From positions 4,893,001 to 4,957,000 of the forward strand of contig NZ_CP096563.1 of assembly GCF_023221595.1 (NCBI RefSeq): a stretch of 64,000 bases of DNA, in the 5' to 3' direction. A model generated the notes under the pieces. The model searched no databases. It was not told the DNA's origin and worked only from the letters and a program-made list of their open reading frames with translations. The stretch's first letter is position 1. Every line of letters starts with the position of its first letter. The DNA is from Rhodococcus qingshengii JCM 15477. Its GTDB lineage: Bacteria > Actinomycetota > Actinomycetes > Mycobacteriales > Mycobacteriaceae. Of this stretch, positions 17,246-25,792 are shown piece by piece. Made by a program: the position numbers and the translations under genes.

Positions 17246-18055
17246 TCAAGCGCGTTGATCGGCAAGTTTCTGCGCGTAGACCAACTTCACGAACTCGGCA
17301 CGGTTGCGAACGCGCAGAAGAGCAAGGATGCGGCTTACATACTTCTTCACCGTGTCCGGACTCAGCGACAGGATCACCGCGATCTCGTCGTTGGTATGGC
17401 CGTCCGCCAACAACTCCGCGAGATCGATCTGCCGGGGCGTCAGCTTCTCTCGCCATCCCGGCTCGCGTTGCCCGGGCAGCGTCTGACACAACAGCGACAA
17501 TTGCTTGCCCAGAATGCCCAAGCCCACGATGTCGCGCCCCGACAGATCCTTGCCTTCTGAATCGAAAATCCCCACCAGACCGTGACCGCCGTGGGCCAAC
17601 TGGAGATGCATCACCGACGCGCTGTGAAGGCGTTTGCGATAGAGGAAATCTCGCAGGTACGTCGCCGACTGTGAAGGGACGTCGGCCAACTGAGTGTGCG
17701 TGATGGCGGGAGATGCCAACAGCGTTGCCCGCGATTGCGCCGTCGCAAAAACGTCGTCGAGGTACCAGTGCGCTTGGTACTCGTCGAGGATCGGCGTGAT
17801 CCGCCCGGTCGTCACCGGATCCGGGTCGGCGAAAGCCGTCGTGAAGGTCGGGCCGGCAAGGAAGGTGGTGTTGGGACAGCGGTAGTGATCATGGAGCGCG
17901 ACCATGAGGAGATCCTTGAGCTGATCGAGCGTTCTCGCGGCCGAGCAGTAGTCGAAGACAGCGAAGACACGGTCGTAGTCCGCAGCGGACAGAGCGACGT
18001 CACCGCTACCGTGCACGTCGACCACCTCACCCGAACTATGATCCAGATCACTCAT
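17246..18055 (-). CDS. LuxR family transcriptional regulator
   Basis: 269 residues. The C-terminal LuxR/FixJ helix-turn-helix (about 200-262) is clear: LTPRQIDLAELLADGHTNDEIAVILSLSPDTVKKYVSRILALLRVRNRAEFV. The first 190 residues show no receiver domain and no AAA ATPase; they look like a GAF-like ligand domain (FDYCSAARTLDQLKDLLMVALHDHYRCPNTTFL). The gene is 94 bp upstream of the monooxygenase gene on the same strand and is the obvious candidate activator for the operon. Divergent from the LtrA gene with an 85-bp gap. Confidence 0.85.
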   Translation of the reverse strand: MSDLDHSSGEVVDVHGSGDVALSAADYDRVFAVFDYCSAARTLDQLKDLLMVALHDHYRCPNTTFLAGPTFTTAFADPDPVTTGRITPILDEYQAHWYLDDVFATAQSRATLLASPAITHTQLADVPSQSATYLRDFLYRKRLHSASVMHLQLAHGGHGLVGIFDSEGKDLSGRDIVGLGILGKQLSLLCQTLPGQREPGWREKLTPRQIDLAELLADGHTNDEIAVILSLSPDTVKKYVSRILALLRVRNRAEFVKLVYAQKLADQRA

Positions 18056-18140
18056 CGGACAGCATATGCATTACTTCGAGAAAACGGACAACTTCGCCGC
18101 CTACCAGCACTGTTGATGCCGATAACCGATACTGAGCTGT

Positions 18141-19352
18141 ATGTCGGAACTCGGAAATGAACCAGACTCGAAGCAGAAGGCGGTGCTCGAGCGACACGCG
18201 TCATGGATCGAATTGTTCTTCGACCTCGTCGTGGTTGCCGGTATCGGTCAGCTGGCTCACCTGCTCCACGGTTCACCGTCGTGGTCGGATGTCGCGCTCT
18301 ACGCGTTGCTCTATCTCGCGTTCTGGACCGCCTGGGCGACGTTCACGATGTACGGCAACGTTGCCGGTGACCGTGTCCGAATCCCGAGCATGCTGATCGC
18401 TATGTTCGGACTGGCCGTCATGATGGCGGCCGTGGCCGGCATCCACGACAACCATGCGCTGGCCTTCGCTGTCGCCTACGTGGCCGTACGTCTGCTGGCG
18501 AGTCGGGTGTGGCACAACGGTCAGATCGTCGTCGACTGGCCGATCGCCCAGATGTCACTCGGTGTGATTCCGTGGATCGTCTCGTTCTGGTTCGAGGGTG
18601 ACACCCGCTTCTGGCTCTGGACTGCCGGTGTCACCATCGACCTGCTGATCATGTTCGTCGTCTCCGGCAGCGCGATCATGGAAGACGCGCAGGAAAAGCT
18701 CGACCGCATCATCAAGGTCCGCGGGTTCAAGGACGACCGGATGCCCGAACTCGAAGCCCTGCACTCCGATCGGGCCCACCTTGCCGAGCGATTGGGCCTG
18801 TACGTCATCATCGTGCTGGGCGAGGGTGTGATCCTCGTGATTTCTGCGGCCTCGAAGCTCACCTGGGACTCGACGGTGGTCAGCCTCGCAGTCGGATCGT
18901 TTGTCCTGCTCTCGGGCATGTGGGCTCTCTCGCTTCTCTACGGCCACGCCGGTGTTCCGCACCTGCAGGCCGAGAAGTTTCCCGCTCGCATCGACATGGC
19001 ACTGCACTGTTTCACCACCGGCGCTATCGCGGTTCTGGTCGCGGGACTCGGAGCGGCAACCGAACACGGTGCGGAGCACACGCCCGCGAACCTGCGGTGG
19101 TTGTTGTGCGGAAGCATCGCAGTCTATTTCGGAATCAGCCTGGTGGCAGGGCTGTTCGCGCGATCGGACCGACGGTGGCTGCTCGGCTGGGCGCTCCCCT
19201 GCACCGCCGTCCCCATCGTCATGGGCATTGTCGGCACGCACATGAGCGCCACGTGGATCATCTGGGTGCTGGTGGCCACCGTGACCTGGCAGAACGGCTA
19301 CGAGTACGCGCAGGTGCGGCGTTCGCGCCGCTCTGCTGTGCGCCTTTATTAA
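18141..19352 (+). CDS. low-temperature-requirement A (LtrA) family membrane protein
   Basis: 403 residues with about 11 hydrophobic helices. The start RHASWIELFFDLVVVAGIGQLAHLL is the family hallmark, followed by ALYALLYLAFWTAWATFTMYGN and a central ERLGLYVIIVLGEGVILV. LtrA was named from a Listeria cold-growth locus; its molecular activity is not known. The last residues and the TAA stop are encoded by the 44-bp palindromic element at 19336-19379, giving the tail VRLY, which the convergent GAF regulator also has. Start at 18141 is an ATG just after a Gly/Thr-rich upstream stretch; ribosome site is weak. Confidence 0.85.
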   Translation: MSELGNEPDSKQKAVLERHASWIELFFDLVVVAGIGQLAHLLHGSPSWSDVALYALLYLAFWTAWATFTMYGNVAGDRVRIPSMLIAMFGLAVMMAAVAGIHDNHALAFAVAYVAVRLLASRVWHNGQIVVDWPIAQMSLGVIPWIVSFWFEGDTRFWLWTAGVTIDLLIMFVVSGSAIMEDAQEKLDRIIKVRGFKDDRMPELEALHSDRAHLAERLGLYVIIVLGEGVILVISAASKLTWDSTVVSLAVGSFVLLSGMWALSLLYGHAGVPHLQAEKFPARIDMALHCFTTGAIAVLVAGLGAATEHGAEHTPANLRWLLCGSIAVYFGISLVAGLFARSDRRWLLGWALPCTAVPIVMGIVGTHMSATWIIWVLVATVTWQNGYEYAQVRRSRRSAVRLY

Positions 19353-19379
19353 CCCCCCGCGGTTAATAAAGGCGCACAG
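19336..19379. repeat. 44-bp palindromic repeat element, copy 1
   Basis: Perfect 19-bp arms, CTGTGCGCCTTTATTAACC and its reverse complement, around the 6-bp loop CCCCGC. It sits exactly at the meeting point of two convergent genes and contains the TAA stop of each. An identical element with the loop inverted lies at 38416-38459. The RNA of either strand would form a very stable hairpin, so it may act as a two-way transcription end, but there is no U-tract after the stem. It could equally be a REP-like or MITE-like repeat. Confidence 0.85.
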
Positions 19380-20601
19380 TAGGGGCGGTTTTCACCCTCA
19401 CCGCCGGGTCGAAGCGATAGGGCTGAGCCAACAGGATTCCGGCCAATCGCTTACGCAACCTCGACATCTCGGCCCGGACGGTCACCGTCTTGCGCGGATC
19501 GCCGAACAACTGTGAGGCGAGCTGCGAGGCCGTGAGGCCCTCGGGCGCCTGTGTCAGAGCCACGAGGATCTGCGAATGGCGCGGGCTGAGGTCGATGCTC
19601 CAGCTCCCCATTGCCGAGGAGTACCGCAATTCCATCGCATTCGGATCTTGCACATCCAATTCGACTTCGGCACAAACCGTTCCGGACGCCGGATCCATTT
19701 GAGGGCGGACGAGCCAACCACCCGGAAGCGGCTCGCACATACATAGTCCGAGCGACGGGAGCCAATGCTCGCCGCTGCTCATCACTTTCGGCAGTGCGAT
19801 TCTGTAGATCGGCGCCATCGAGTCCACCGCCGCGACCCAGCCACTGCGGTCCACGACCACTGTCGGCTGACTCGCACGAGCCAGCGTCGATGCCGAGATC
19901 ATCCGGAGCTGATCCAATCCGATTCGATGCTTCTCCCGCAGTGCGGATTCCGCCAGCCTGGCCACACTGTCCACCAGAGCGAGAGTCGACGGGTGGACCG
20001 TGTCTGCTGCGCCGGCGACGTTCACGACGGCGATGGCCCGGCGACTACGCGGATCTCGAACCGTCGCCCCGGAGCAGGTCCACGGATGCTGCGAGCGCGA
20101 GTAGTGCTCGGCCGAGAACACCTGCACTGCCGAACCTGATGCCAAGGAAGTGCCGATCCCGTTGGTACCAACAGCTTCCTCGGTCCACGACGCACCCTCG
20201 ATCATCCCGAGCCGTTCGGCCCGATCCAACATTCGACTGGACCCGTGTCGCCAGAGGATACGTCCGTAGCGGTCCGCCACCACGATCAGATTCGCGTCGT
20301 CCGGGCCGACGAGTGGTGCCAGACCGTGCACCGCCTCGCCGAAGATCTCCGCCATGCCGGCTGCGCGTCTGCCTTCTTCGATCTCGGATTCGCGGCCGGT
20401 CTCGGTGATCGAGCACCGGTCCGGATCGAGTCCGAGCGCACGCAAACGCGACCACGAATTCGCGATGACGGAGCGCGGACGCGCAGGCGGCTTGCGTCCC
20501 GACATCGTTGCTTCGTACACGGATTCGAGAACACGTGCGTACTGCGCCGGGTCTTCACCACTGGCCAGGGCCGGTTCGAGTCGATTCGTTTCGCCGATCA
20601 C
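19363..20601 (-). CDS. AcoR-like GAF-domain transcriptional regulator
   Basis: 412 residues. The N-terminal part (RPRSVIANSWSRLRALGLDPD, then LIVVADRYGRILWRHGSS and EEAVGTNGIGTSLASGSAVQVFSAEHYS) is the GAF sensor domain of AcoR-type acetoin regulators. The central AAA+ sigma-54 domain of classical AcoR is absent; instead a C-terminal winged helix (LSPRHSQILVALTQAPEGLTASQLASQLFGDPRKTVTVRAEMSRLRKRL) follows. This is the actinobacterial form expected in organisms without sigma-54. It lies downstream of the acetoin-type operon. The final VRLY and stop are made by the palindromic repeat. Confidence 0.82.
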   Translation of the reverse strand: MIGETNRLEPALASGEDPAQYARVLESVYEATMSGRKPPARPRSVIANSWSRLRALGLDPDRCSITETGRESEIEEGRRAAGMAEIFGEAVHGLAPLVGPDDANLIVVADRYGRILWRHGSSRMLDRAERLGMIEGASWTEEAVGTNGIGTSLASGSAVQVFSAEHYSRSQHPWTCSGATVRDPRSRRAIAVVNVAGAADTVHPSTLALVDSVARLAESALREKHRIGLDQLRMISASTLARASQPTVVVDRSGWVAAVDSMAPIYRIALPKVMSSGEHWLPSLGLCMCEPLPGGWLVRPQMDPASGTVCAEVELDVQDPNAMELRYSSAMGSWSIDLSPRHSQILVALTQAPEGLTASQLASQLFGDPRKTVTVRAEMSRLRKRLAGILLAQPYRFDPAVRVKTAPTVRLY

Positions 20602-20659
20602 ACTCCAGTCCTATGTGACGGGGTCTTCGAAAGCGAGCGTTGCACCCGGTTGCAGAGTT

Positions 20660-20702
20660 GTTCGCGTGCGTGAACGAAAGGACGGCGTTCACGCACGCGA
20701 AC
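20660..20702 (-). terminator. long hairpin between lpd and the AcoR-like gene
   Basis: Perfect 16-bp arms (GTTCGCGTGCGTGAAC and GTTCACGCACGCGAAC) around an 11-bp loop, starting 6 bp after the lpd stop. As RNA it would strongly fold. Without a clear U-tract it may be a processing/terminating hairpin or a protein-binding palindrome in front of the regulator gene, which starts 59 bp further on. Confidence 0.6.
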
Positions 20703-20707
20703 GGTGC

Positions 20708-22105
20708 TCACGCGTTGAGGGGTCTCCCCAGCGCCGAGAGCACAGACTCGTGCATTGCCTCCGAGAGCGTCGGATGAGCAAACACGACCTCGGCGAGATC
20801 CTCGCCGGTGGCTTCGAGGGATCGAGCGATACCGAAACCCTGAATCTGCTCGGTCACATCCGGACCGACCATGTGCGCGCCGAGAAGTTCCCCGGTATCG
20901 GCGTCGAAGATCGTCTTGACGAAGCCTTCGGCCTCGCCGATCGCCAGTGCCTTGCCGTTCGCCTGCAGGTCGAAGTGTCCGACCCGCAGCGCGCGACCAG
21001 TACCGGCGCACTGCTTCTCCGTCAGACCCAGGCTCGCCACCTGTGGGCGGGCATACGTGCATCCCGGAACGTAGTCGCGATCGAGCGGATGAACGTCGGG
21101 CACGCCCGCCAGCTTTTCGACGCACAGGACAGCTTCGTGACTTGCCTTGTGCGCCAGACATGGAGCGCCCGCGACGTCACCGATCGCATAGATCCCGAAA
21201 GCGCTGGTACGGCACCACTGGTCTGTGACGATCGCACCGCGCTCGATCTCGACGCCCAGAGCCTCCAACCCCAGATCCTCGACGTTGCCGGTGATTCCGG
21301 CCGCCACCAACACCCGGTCCACGGTCAACGACTCGACACCGTCGCTCGTCTGCACATTCACCTGGACGGCGTCGTCGCCGACGGTCACCGCCGACACCGA
21401 GGCTCCGGTGTGAATCGTGATGCCACGCTTCTCGAACTGCTTGCGAACGAAGGCCGAGATCTCTTCGTCCTCGACCGGCATGATGTGTGGTGCCATCTCG
21501 ACGATGGTCACCTCGGTTCCGAGATCGCGGTACAGGCTGGCGAATTCGACTCCGATCGCGCCGGACCCGATCACGAGCAGCGACTTCGGCAGTTCCTTCG
21601 GGACGAGCGCGTCGAAGTAGGTCCACACCCGATCACCGTCGGGGGCAACGCCGGGAATCGAACGCGGCCGGGCACCGGTTGCAATGATCACGTGGTCGGC
21701 TCGATACGTCTGTCCTCCCACGGATACGACGCCTTTGTCCACCAACTTCGCGGCGCCTGAGATGACGTCGACGCCGTTCTTCTTCATCAGATAGGCAACA
21801 CCGCCGGACAACCTCTCCGAAACCCCTCGGCTGAACGATACCAACTTCGAGATGTCGAACTGGACAGACGCCGAACTGAATCCGTATGTGTCGAGTTCAC
21901 TCAAGGTATGCGCGACGTCCGCGCCGTGCAGCATCGCCTTGGTGGGGATACAACCCCAGTTGAGGCAGATACCTCCGAGGCGATCACGTTCTACCAGCGC
22001 GACGTTCAACCCCAACTGGGCAGCCCGGATCGCCGCCACGTAACCACCGGGGCCGCCACCGATGACAAGAACGTCGTACTTATGCGACGTATTGTTTTCC
22101 ACCAC
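20708..22105 (-). CDS. lpdA: dihydrolipoyl dehydrogenase (E3)
   Basis: 465 residues, FAD-dependent pyridine nucleotide-disulfide oxidoreductase that reoxidises the lipoyl arms of E2. N-terminal FAD fold VLVIGGGPGGYVAAIRAAQLG; redox-active disulfide in GGICLNWGCIPTK; NAD-binding fold LLVIGSGAIGVEFASLYRDLG; C-terminal dimer domain with the active-site H-P-T-L-S-E motif (VFAHPTLSEAMHES). Fourth gene of the acetoin-dehydrogenase-type operon, 6 bp after E2. Confidence 0.94.
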   Translation of the reverse strand: MVENNTSHKYDVLVIGGGPGGYVAAIRAAQLGLNVALVERDRLGGICLNWGCIPTKAMLHGADVAHTLSELDTYGFSSASVQFDISKLVSFSRGVSERLSGGVAYLMKKNGVDVISGAAKLVDKGVVSVGGQTYRADHVIIATGARPRSIPGVAPDGDRVWTYFDALVPKELPKSLLVIGSGAIGVEFASLYRDLGTEVTIVEMAPHIMPVEDEEISAFVRKQFEKRGITIHTGASVSAVTVGDDAVQVNVQTSDGVESLTVDRVLVAAGITGNVEDLGLEALGVEIERGAIVTDQWCRTSAFGIYAIGDVAGAPCLAHKASHEAVLCVEKLAGVPDVHPLDRDYVPGCTYARPQVASLGLTEKQCAGTGRALRVGHFDLQANGKALAIGEAEGFVKTIFDADTGELLGAHMVGPDVTEQIQGFGIARSLEATGEDLAEVVFAHPTLSEAMHESVLSALGRPLNA

Positions 22106-22111
22106 AGCCCC

Positions 22112-23629
22112 TTACACCAACATCAGCGCGGGAGAAGCGACAAAGCGCTGGAGCTCCCGAAGGAAGGTCGCACCCAGGGCTCCGTCGATAACCCGGTGAT
22201 CGCACGAGAGGGTCACGGTCATCACGGTCCGGGCAGAAACACTGTCACCGACCACCACCGCGCGCTTCTCCCCCGCACCTACGGCAAGGATCGCTCCCTG
22301 GGGCGGATTGATGATCGCGTCGAATGCCTTGATCCCGAACATGCCGAGGTTGGACACCGTGAAGGTTCCGCCCTGGAATTCTTCGGGACGAAGTTTGCCG
22401 GTCTTCGCCTTGGTGGCCAACGAGAGCACCTCACCCGAGATGTCCGCCAACGACTTGGTATTCGCGCTACGCACGATGGGCGTGATCAGCCCGGTCGGAA
22501 GTGCAACTGCCACCGAGACATCCGCCGACGCGAATCGAAGAACCGATTCGTTCGCGGCATCGAACTGGACGTTCACGTCCGGCACCTTCATCAGTGCAGC
22601 GGCGCAAGCCTTCACGATGAAGTCGTTGACCGACAGCTTGACCGCCGGGACGGTCAAATTGATCTCCTTGCGCAGAGCGAGAAGCGCATCGAGCTCGAGG
22701 TCTGCGGTGAGCCGGAAATGGGGTGCCTGCTGCTTGGACGCCTGCAACCTACCGGCGATTGCCGATCGCATGGGGGTGAAAGGAATTGTGTCGTACTCGG
22801 GTTCGGCCGCAACAGATTCGGTCTCAGCCGCCGCCTCGGGCAGGAGCTGCGCGGAACGAGCGGCGTCGTGCACGTCGGCGACGCAGACGCGCCCCCGCGA
22901 ACCCGTCGGACGACAGTCATGCAGGTTGACCCCCAGTGATCGGGCAGTTCTGCGTGCGACCGGGGTGGCAGGCACGGCACTGTCGTCGGCGGTCGATCGC
23001 AGCGGGAGGCCGGATCTCGCGGCCGGCACTACCGGCGCAACAGTGCCACCGGCGTCACGAATCGCGTCGTCGATGTCGCGGACACTGATCCGCCCGAGGG
23101 GACCGGTACCCACTACGGCGGCGAGATCGATTCCGAGCGATTCCGCACGTCGGAGTGCGCGAGGACTCGCAAACACATCGTCCTGCGTCGTGCCTTGCAG
23201 AACGCTCGGTACGACGGTGGAACCGGTTGGTACAGGTTTCGCTGCAACAACCACCTTCGCAGCCGGTGTAGCCGCAGGTGTCACGGGAGCCGCCGGCGCA
23301 GCAGCTGGTGACGGTGCCGGCTCTTCCGCCGGCGCGGTTGCGCCGCGGGCGGCGAGGAACTGCTCGATCTCCGCATCCGTCGCGGACGCATCGGCGGATA
23401 CACCGATCACGGCGCCGACGGGCAGAGTCTGCCCAGGCGTGCCGACGATCTTGCGGAGAACACCGTCGAACGGCGCCTCGAGCTCGTTGGTGATCTTGCT
23501 GGTCTCGATCTCACAGATCAACTGGCCCTTGGTGAACGAGTCACCTTCCCCGATGAGCCAGGCGTTGACCAACCCCTCCTCCATGGAGAGCCCCCATTTG
23601 GGGATGTCGATAGCTTTGATGTCAGCCAT
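22112..23629 (-). CDS. acoC: dihydrolipoamide acyltransferase (E2) of acetoin-type complex
   Basis: 505 residues. Lipoyl domain 1-78 with acceptor K45 in IETSKITNE. An Ala/Pro linker follows, then two peripheral-subunit-binding-like domains, about 152-191 (FASPRALRRAESLGIDLAAVVGTGPLGRI) and about 220-256 (PVARRTARSLGVNLHDCRPTGSRGRV). The C-terminal catalytic domain ends with the active-site SCDHRVIDG. Two such binding domains are unusual; most E2 proteins have one. Start and stop are within a few bases of the neighbouring E1 beta and E3 genes. Acetoin as substrate is inferred from the E1 type and the AcoR-like regulator. Confidence 0.88.
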   Translation of the reverse strand: MADIKAIDIPKWGLSMEEGLVNAWLIGEGDSFTKGQLICEIETSKITNELEAPFDGVLRKIVGTPGQTLPVGAVIGVSADASATDAEIEQFLAARGATAPAEEPAPSPAAAPAAPVTPAATPAAKVVVAAKPVPTGSTVVPSVLQGTTQDDVFASPRALRRAESLGIDLAAVVGTGPLGRISVRDIDDAIRDAGGTVAPVVPAARSGLPLRSTADDSAVPATPVARRTARSLGVNLHDCRPTGSRGRVCVADVHDAARSAQLLPEAAAETESVAAEPEYDTIPFTPMRSAIAGRLQASKQQAPHFRLTADLELDALLALRKEINLTVPAVKLSVNDFIVKACAAALMKVPDVNVQFDAANESVLRFASADVSVAVALPTGLITPIVRSANTKSLADISGEVLSLATKAKTGKLRPEEFQGGTFTVSNLGMFGIKAFDAIINPPQGAILAVGAGEKRAVVVGDSVSARTVMTVTLSCDHRVIDGALGATFLRELQRFVASPALMLV

Positions 23630-23631
23630 GA

Positions 23632-24681
23632 TCAGGCTCTCACCAGCTTGCGAACCGACTCTTCGATGCGCGCCGCGTCAGGCAGCCAGGCAGTTTCGAG
23701 GGTTGGGGAGAACGGAACCGGCGTGTGCGGCGGCGTGATCAGTTCGATCGGCGCTTTCAGGTAGTTGAATCCCTTGGTGGCGATCAGCGCGGCTACGTCG
23801 TGCCCGAAACCGCAGCGGGCGGCGGATTCGTCGACGATCACGACCCTTCCAGTCGATGCGACGGATTCGAGGATGCCGTCCTCGTCCAATGGTGAGACGG
23901 TACGAGGATCGACAACCTCGACCGAAATACCCTCGGCGGCCAGCTTGTCCGCTACGTCGTTGGCGCGGTTCACCATTGCGGACAACGCGATGATCGTGAC
24001 GTCGTCGCCCTGCCTGGTGTAGTTGGCGACGCCGAACGGAATCGCGTACGGCTCGTCCGGCACTTCGTCCTTGAGGTCGTAGAGAACCTTGTGCTCACAG
24101 AAGACGACGGGATCGTCGTCCCGGATGGCTTGGATGAGAAGGCCTTTGGCGTCGTAGGCATTGGACGGAGCGACTACCTTCAGACCAGGCACCGCCGCGA
24201 ACACGTTGTACGGAGACTGAGAGTGCTGCGCAGCGGCGGAGAAGCCTGCGCCGATCATGCCTCGCACCACCAGCGGGGTTCTGGCCTTGCCACCGAACAT
24301 GTAGCGGAACTTGGCAGCCTGGTTGTAGAGCGCGTCGTAGGAGACTCCGAAGAAGTCCATGAACATCAGCTCGGCGACCGGCCTCAGTCCGGTCAGTGCG
24401 GCTCCGGCAGCCATTCCGATGATCGCGGATTCGGTGATCGGGGTATCGATTACACGCTCCGATCCGAACTCCGTCCACAATCCCTTGGTGACACCCAGGA
24501 CACCGCCAAATGCCTCGATCTTCTTCGTCTCCAGATCGGGATTGGTACCGGCATGCCCACCCCGTACGTCCTCACCGATGAGAACGACGCTCGGGTCGCG
24601 TTGCATTTCTTGGGCGATGGCCTCTTTGACGGCCTCGCGGTAGGTCTTCTTCGACACGTTCTCGGCTTCCACGCTTGTCAT
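23632..24681 (-). CDS. acoB: E1 beta subunit, acetoin/2-oxoacid dehydrogenase type
   Basis: 349 residues, transketolase-like pyrimidine-binding subunit. Motifs: YREAVKEAIAQEMQRDPSVVLIGEDV at the start, GVTKGLWTEFGSERVIDTPITE, and the C-terminal transketolase_C domain with EVVDPRTVSPLDEDGILESV. The ATG at 24681 has GAGGAG 7 bp upstream and follows the E1 alpha stop by 10 bp. A start at 24711 would overlap E1 alpha and has no ribosome site. It forms the alpha2-beta2 E1 with the gene upstream. Confidence 0.92.
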   Translation of the reverse strand: MTSVEAENVSKKTYREAVKEAIAQEMQRDPSVVLIGEDVRGGHAGTNPDLETKKIEAFGGVLGVTKGLWTEFGSERVIDTPITESAIIGMAAGAALTGLRPVAELMFMDFFGVSYDALYNQAAKFRYMFGGKARTPLVVRGMIGAGFSAAAQHSQSPYNVFAAVPGLKVVAPSNAYDAKGLLIQAIRDDDPVVFCEHKVLYDLKDEVPDEPYAIPFGVANYTRQGDDVTIIALSAMVNRANDVADKLAAEGISVEVVDPRTVSPLDEDGILESVASTGRVVIVDESAARCGFGHDVAALIATKGFNYLKAPIELITPPHTPVPFSPTLETAWLPDAARIEESVRKLVRA

Positions 24682-24691
24682 CTCGGGCTCC

Positions 24692-25729
24692 TCAGTACGA
24701 CACGTAGACATCGGTCAGCAGATTCTCGACGGGTGGATACGCCGCGGCACGCGCCTTCGCTACCGCCTCGTCCACCAGCACTCGCGACTGCTCGTCCACC
24801 GCGTCCAGATCAGCAGTGCTGACCTTCTTCACATCCACGCTGCTACGGAAATTCTTGAGCGGATCCTTGGTTTCCCGTAGTTGCGCAACCTGTTCCGCCG
24901 TGCGGTACAGCTGCGCGTCACCCTCGAAGTGGCCGTGCCAACGGAATGCCGCCGCCTCGATCGTGGTGGGGCCACCGCCGGTCCTGGCGCGCTCGGATGC
25001 TTCCGCCATCGCGTCGTAGACCGCGAAGAAGTCGGTGCCGTCCACCTTGACGGCAGGCATGCCGAAGGATGCGGCGCGCGCGGCGATGTCGGGTGCACCA
25101 ACTGCGTAGTCGGTTCCGGTGGCCTCACCGAATCCGTTGTTCTCGATCACGAAGACGATCGGAAGATCCAGCACCACAGCCATGTTCATCGCCTCGAAGA
25201 CGGTTCCCTGGTTGGATCCACCGTCACCCGTGAACGACGCTGCGATGACACCGTTTCGAAGCGTCTTACCACTCAGTGCAGCGCCGATCGCCAACGACGG
25301 GGCTCCGCCGACAATCGCGTTGGCGCCGAGCATTCCCACGGACAGGTCGGCGATGTGCATCGAGCCGCCCTTACCGCGACACAGGCCGTCGTCCTTGCCG
25401 AAGATCTCGGCCATCATGCCGTTCAGATCGCAGCCCTTGGCGATGCAGTGCCCGTGACCGCGGTGAGTGGATCCGATGTAATCGGCGTCGCTCAGGTTCT
25501 CGCACACTCCCACCGCGATGGCTTCCTGGCCCGAGTAGAGGTGAATGAAGCCGGGGATGTCACCGGTTGCATTCTCTTCGTGCAGTCGATCCTCGAACGC
25601 ACGGATGCGCGACATCTTCTCGTACGCCTTCAGCAATGCATCCCGGTCCAGCCCCGAATGAGGCTTGGCGCCGGTCTTTTTCGATCCTGGGGTTGTCGGC
25701 TTCTGCGCCGTCCGTTGAACCACAGTCAC
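24692..25729 (-). CDS. acoA: E1 alpha subunit (TPP-dependent), acetoin/2-oxoacid dehydrogenase type
   Basis: 345 residues. Thiamine diphosphate motif GDGGSNQGTVFEAMNMAVVLDLPIVFVIENN; catalytic histidine region HRGHGHCIAKG; GKDDGLCRGKGGSMHIAD. The protein is shorter than branched-chain E1 alpha and shows the acetoin:DCPIP oxidoreductase pattern. First gene of the operon acoA-acoB-acoC-lpd; cleaves the C-C bond of acetoin or a similar 2-oxo compound and loads the acyl group on E2 (substrate inferred). Four phased GTTGC motifs lie 64-98 bp upstream of the start. Confidence 0.9.
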   Translation of the reverse strand: MTVVQRTAQKPTTPGSKKTGAKPHSGLDRDALLKAYEKMSRIRAFEDRLHEENATGDIPGFIHLYSGQEAIAVGVCENLSDADYIGSTHRGHGHCIAKGCDLNGMMAEIFGKDDGLCRGKGGSMHIADLSVGMLGANAIVGGAPSLAIGAALSGKTLRNGVIAASFTGDGGSNQGTVFEAMNMAVVLDLPIVFVIENNGFGEATGTDYAVGAPDIAARAASFGMPAVKVDGTDFFAVYDAMAEASERARTGGGPTTIEAAAFRWHGHFEGDAQLYRTAEQVAQLRETKDPLKNFRSSVDVKKVSTADLDAVDEQSRVLVDEAVAKARAAAYPPVENLLTDVYVSY

Positions 25730-25792
25730 ACTCCTCGTTCTCGATCACTCGTCGCCATGCAGTGTCGTGCAGGTCACGGGCGAAGGGAAAGA

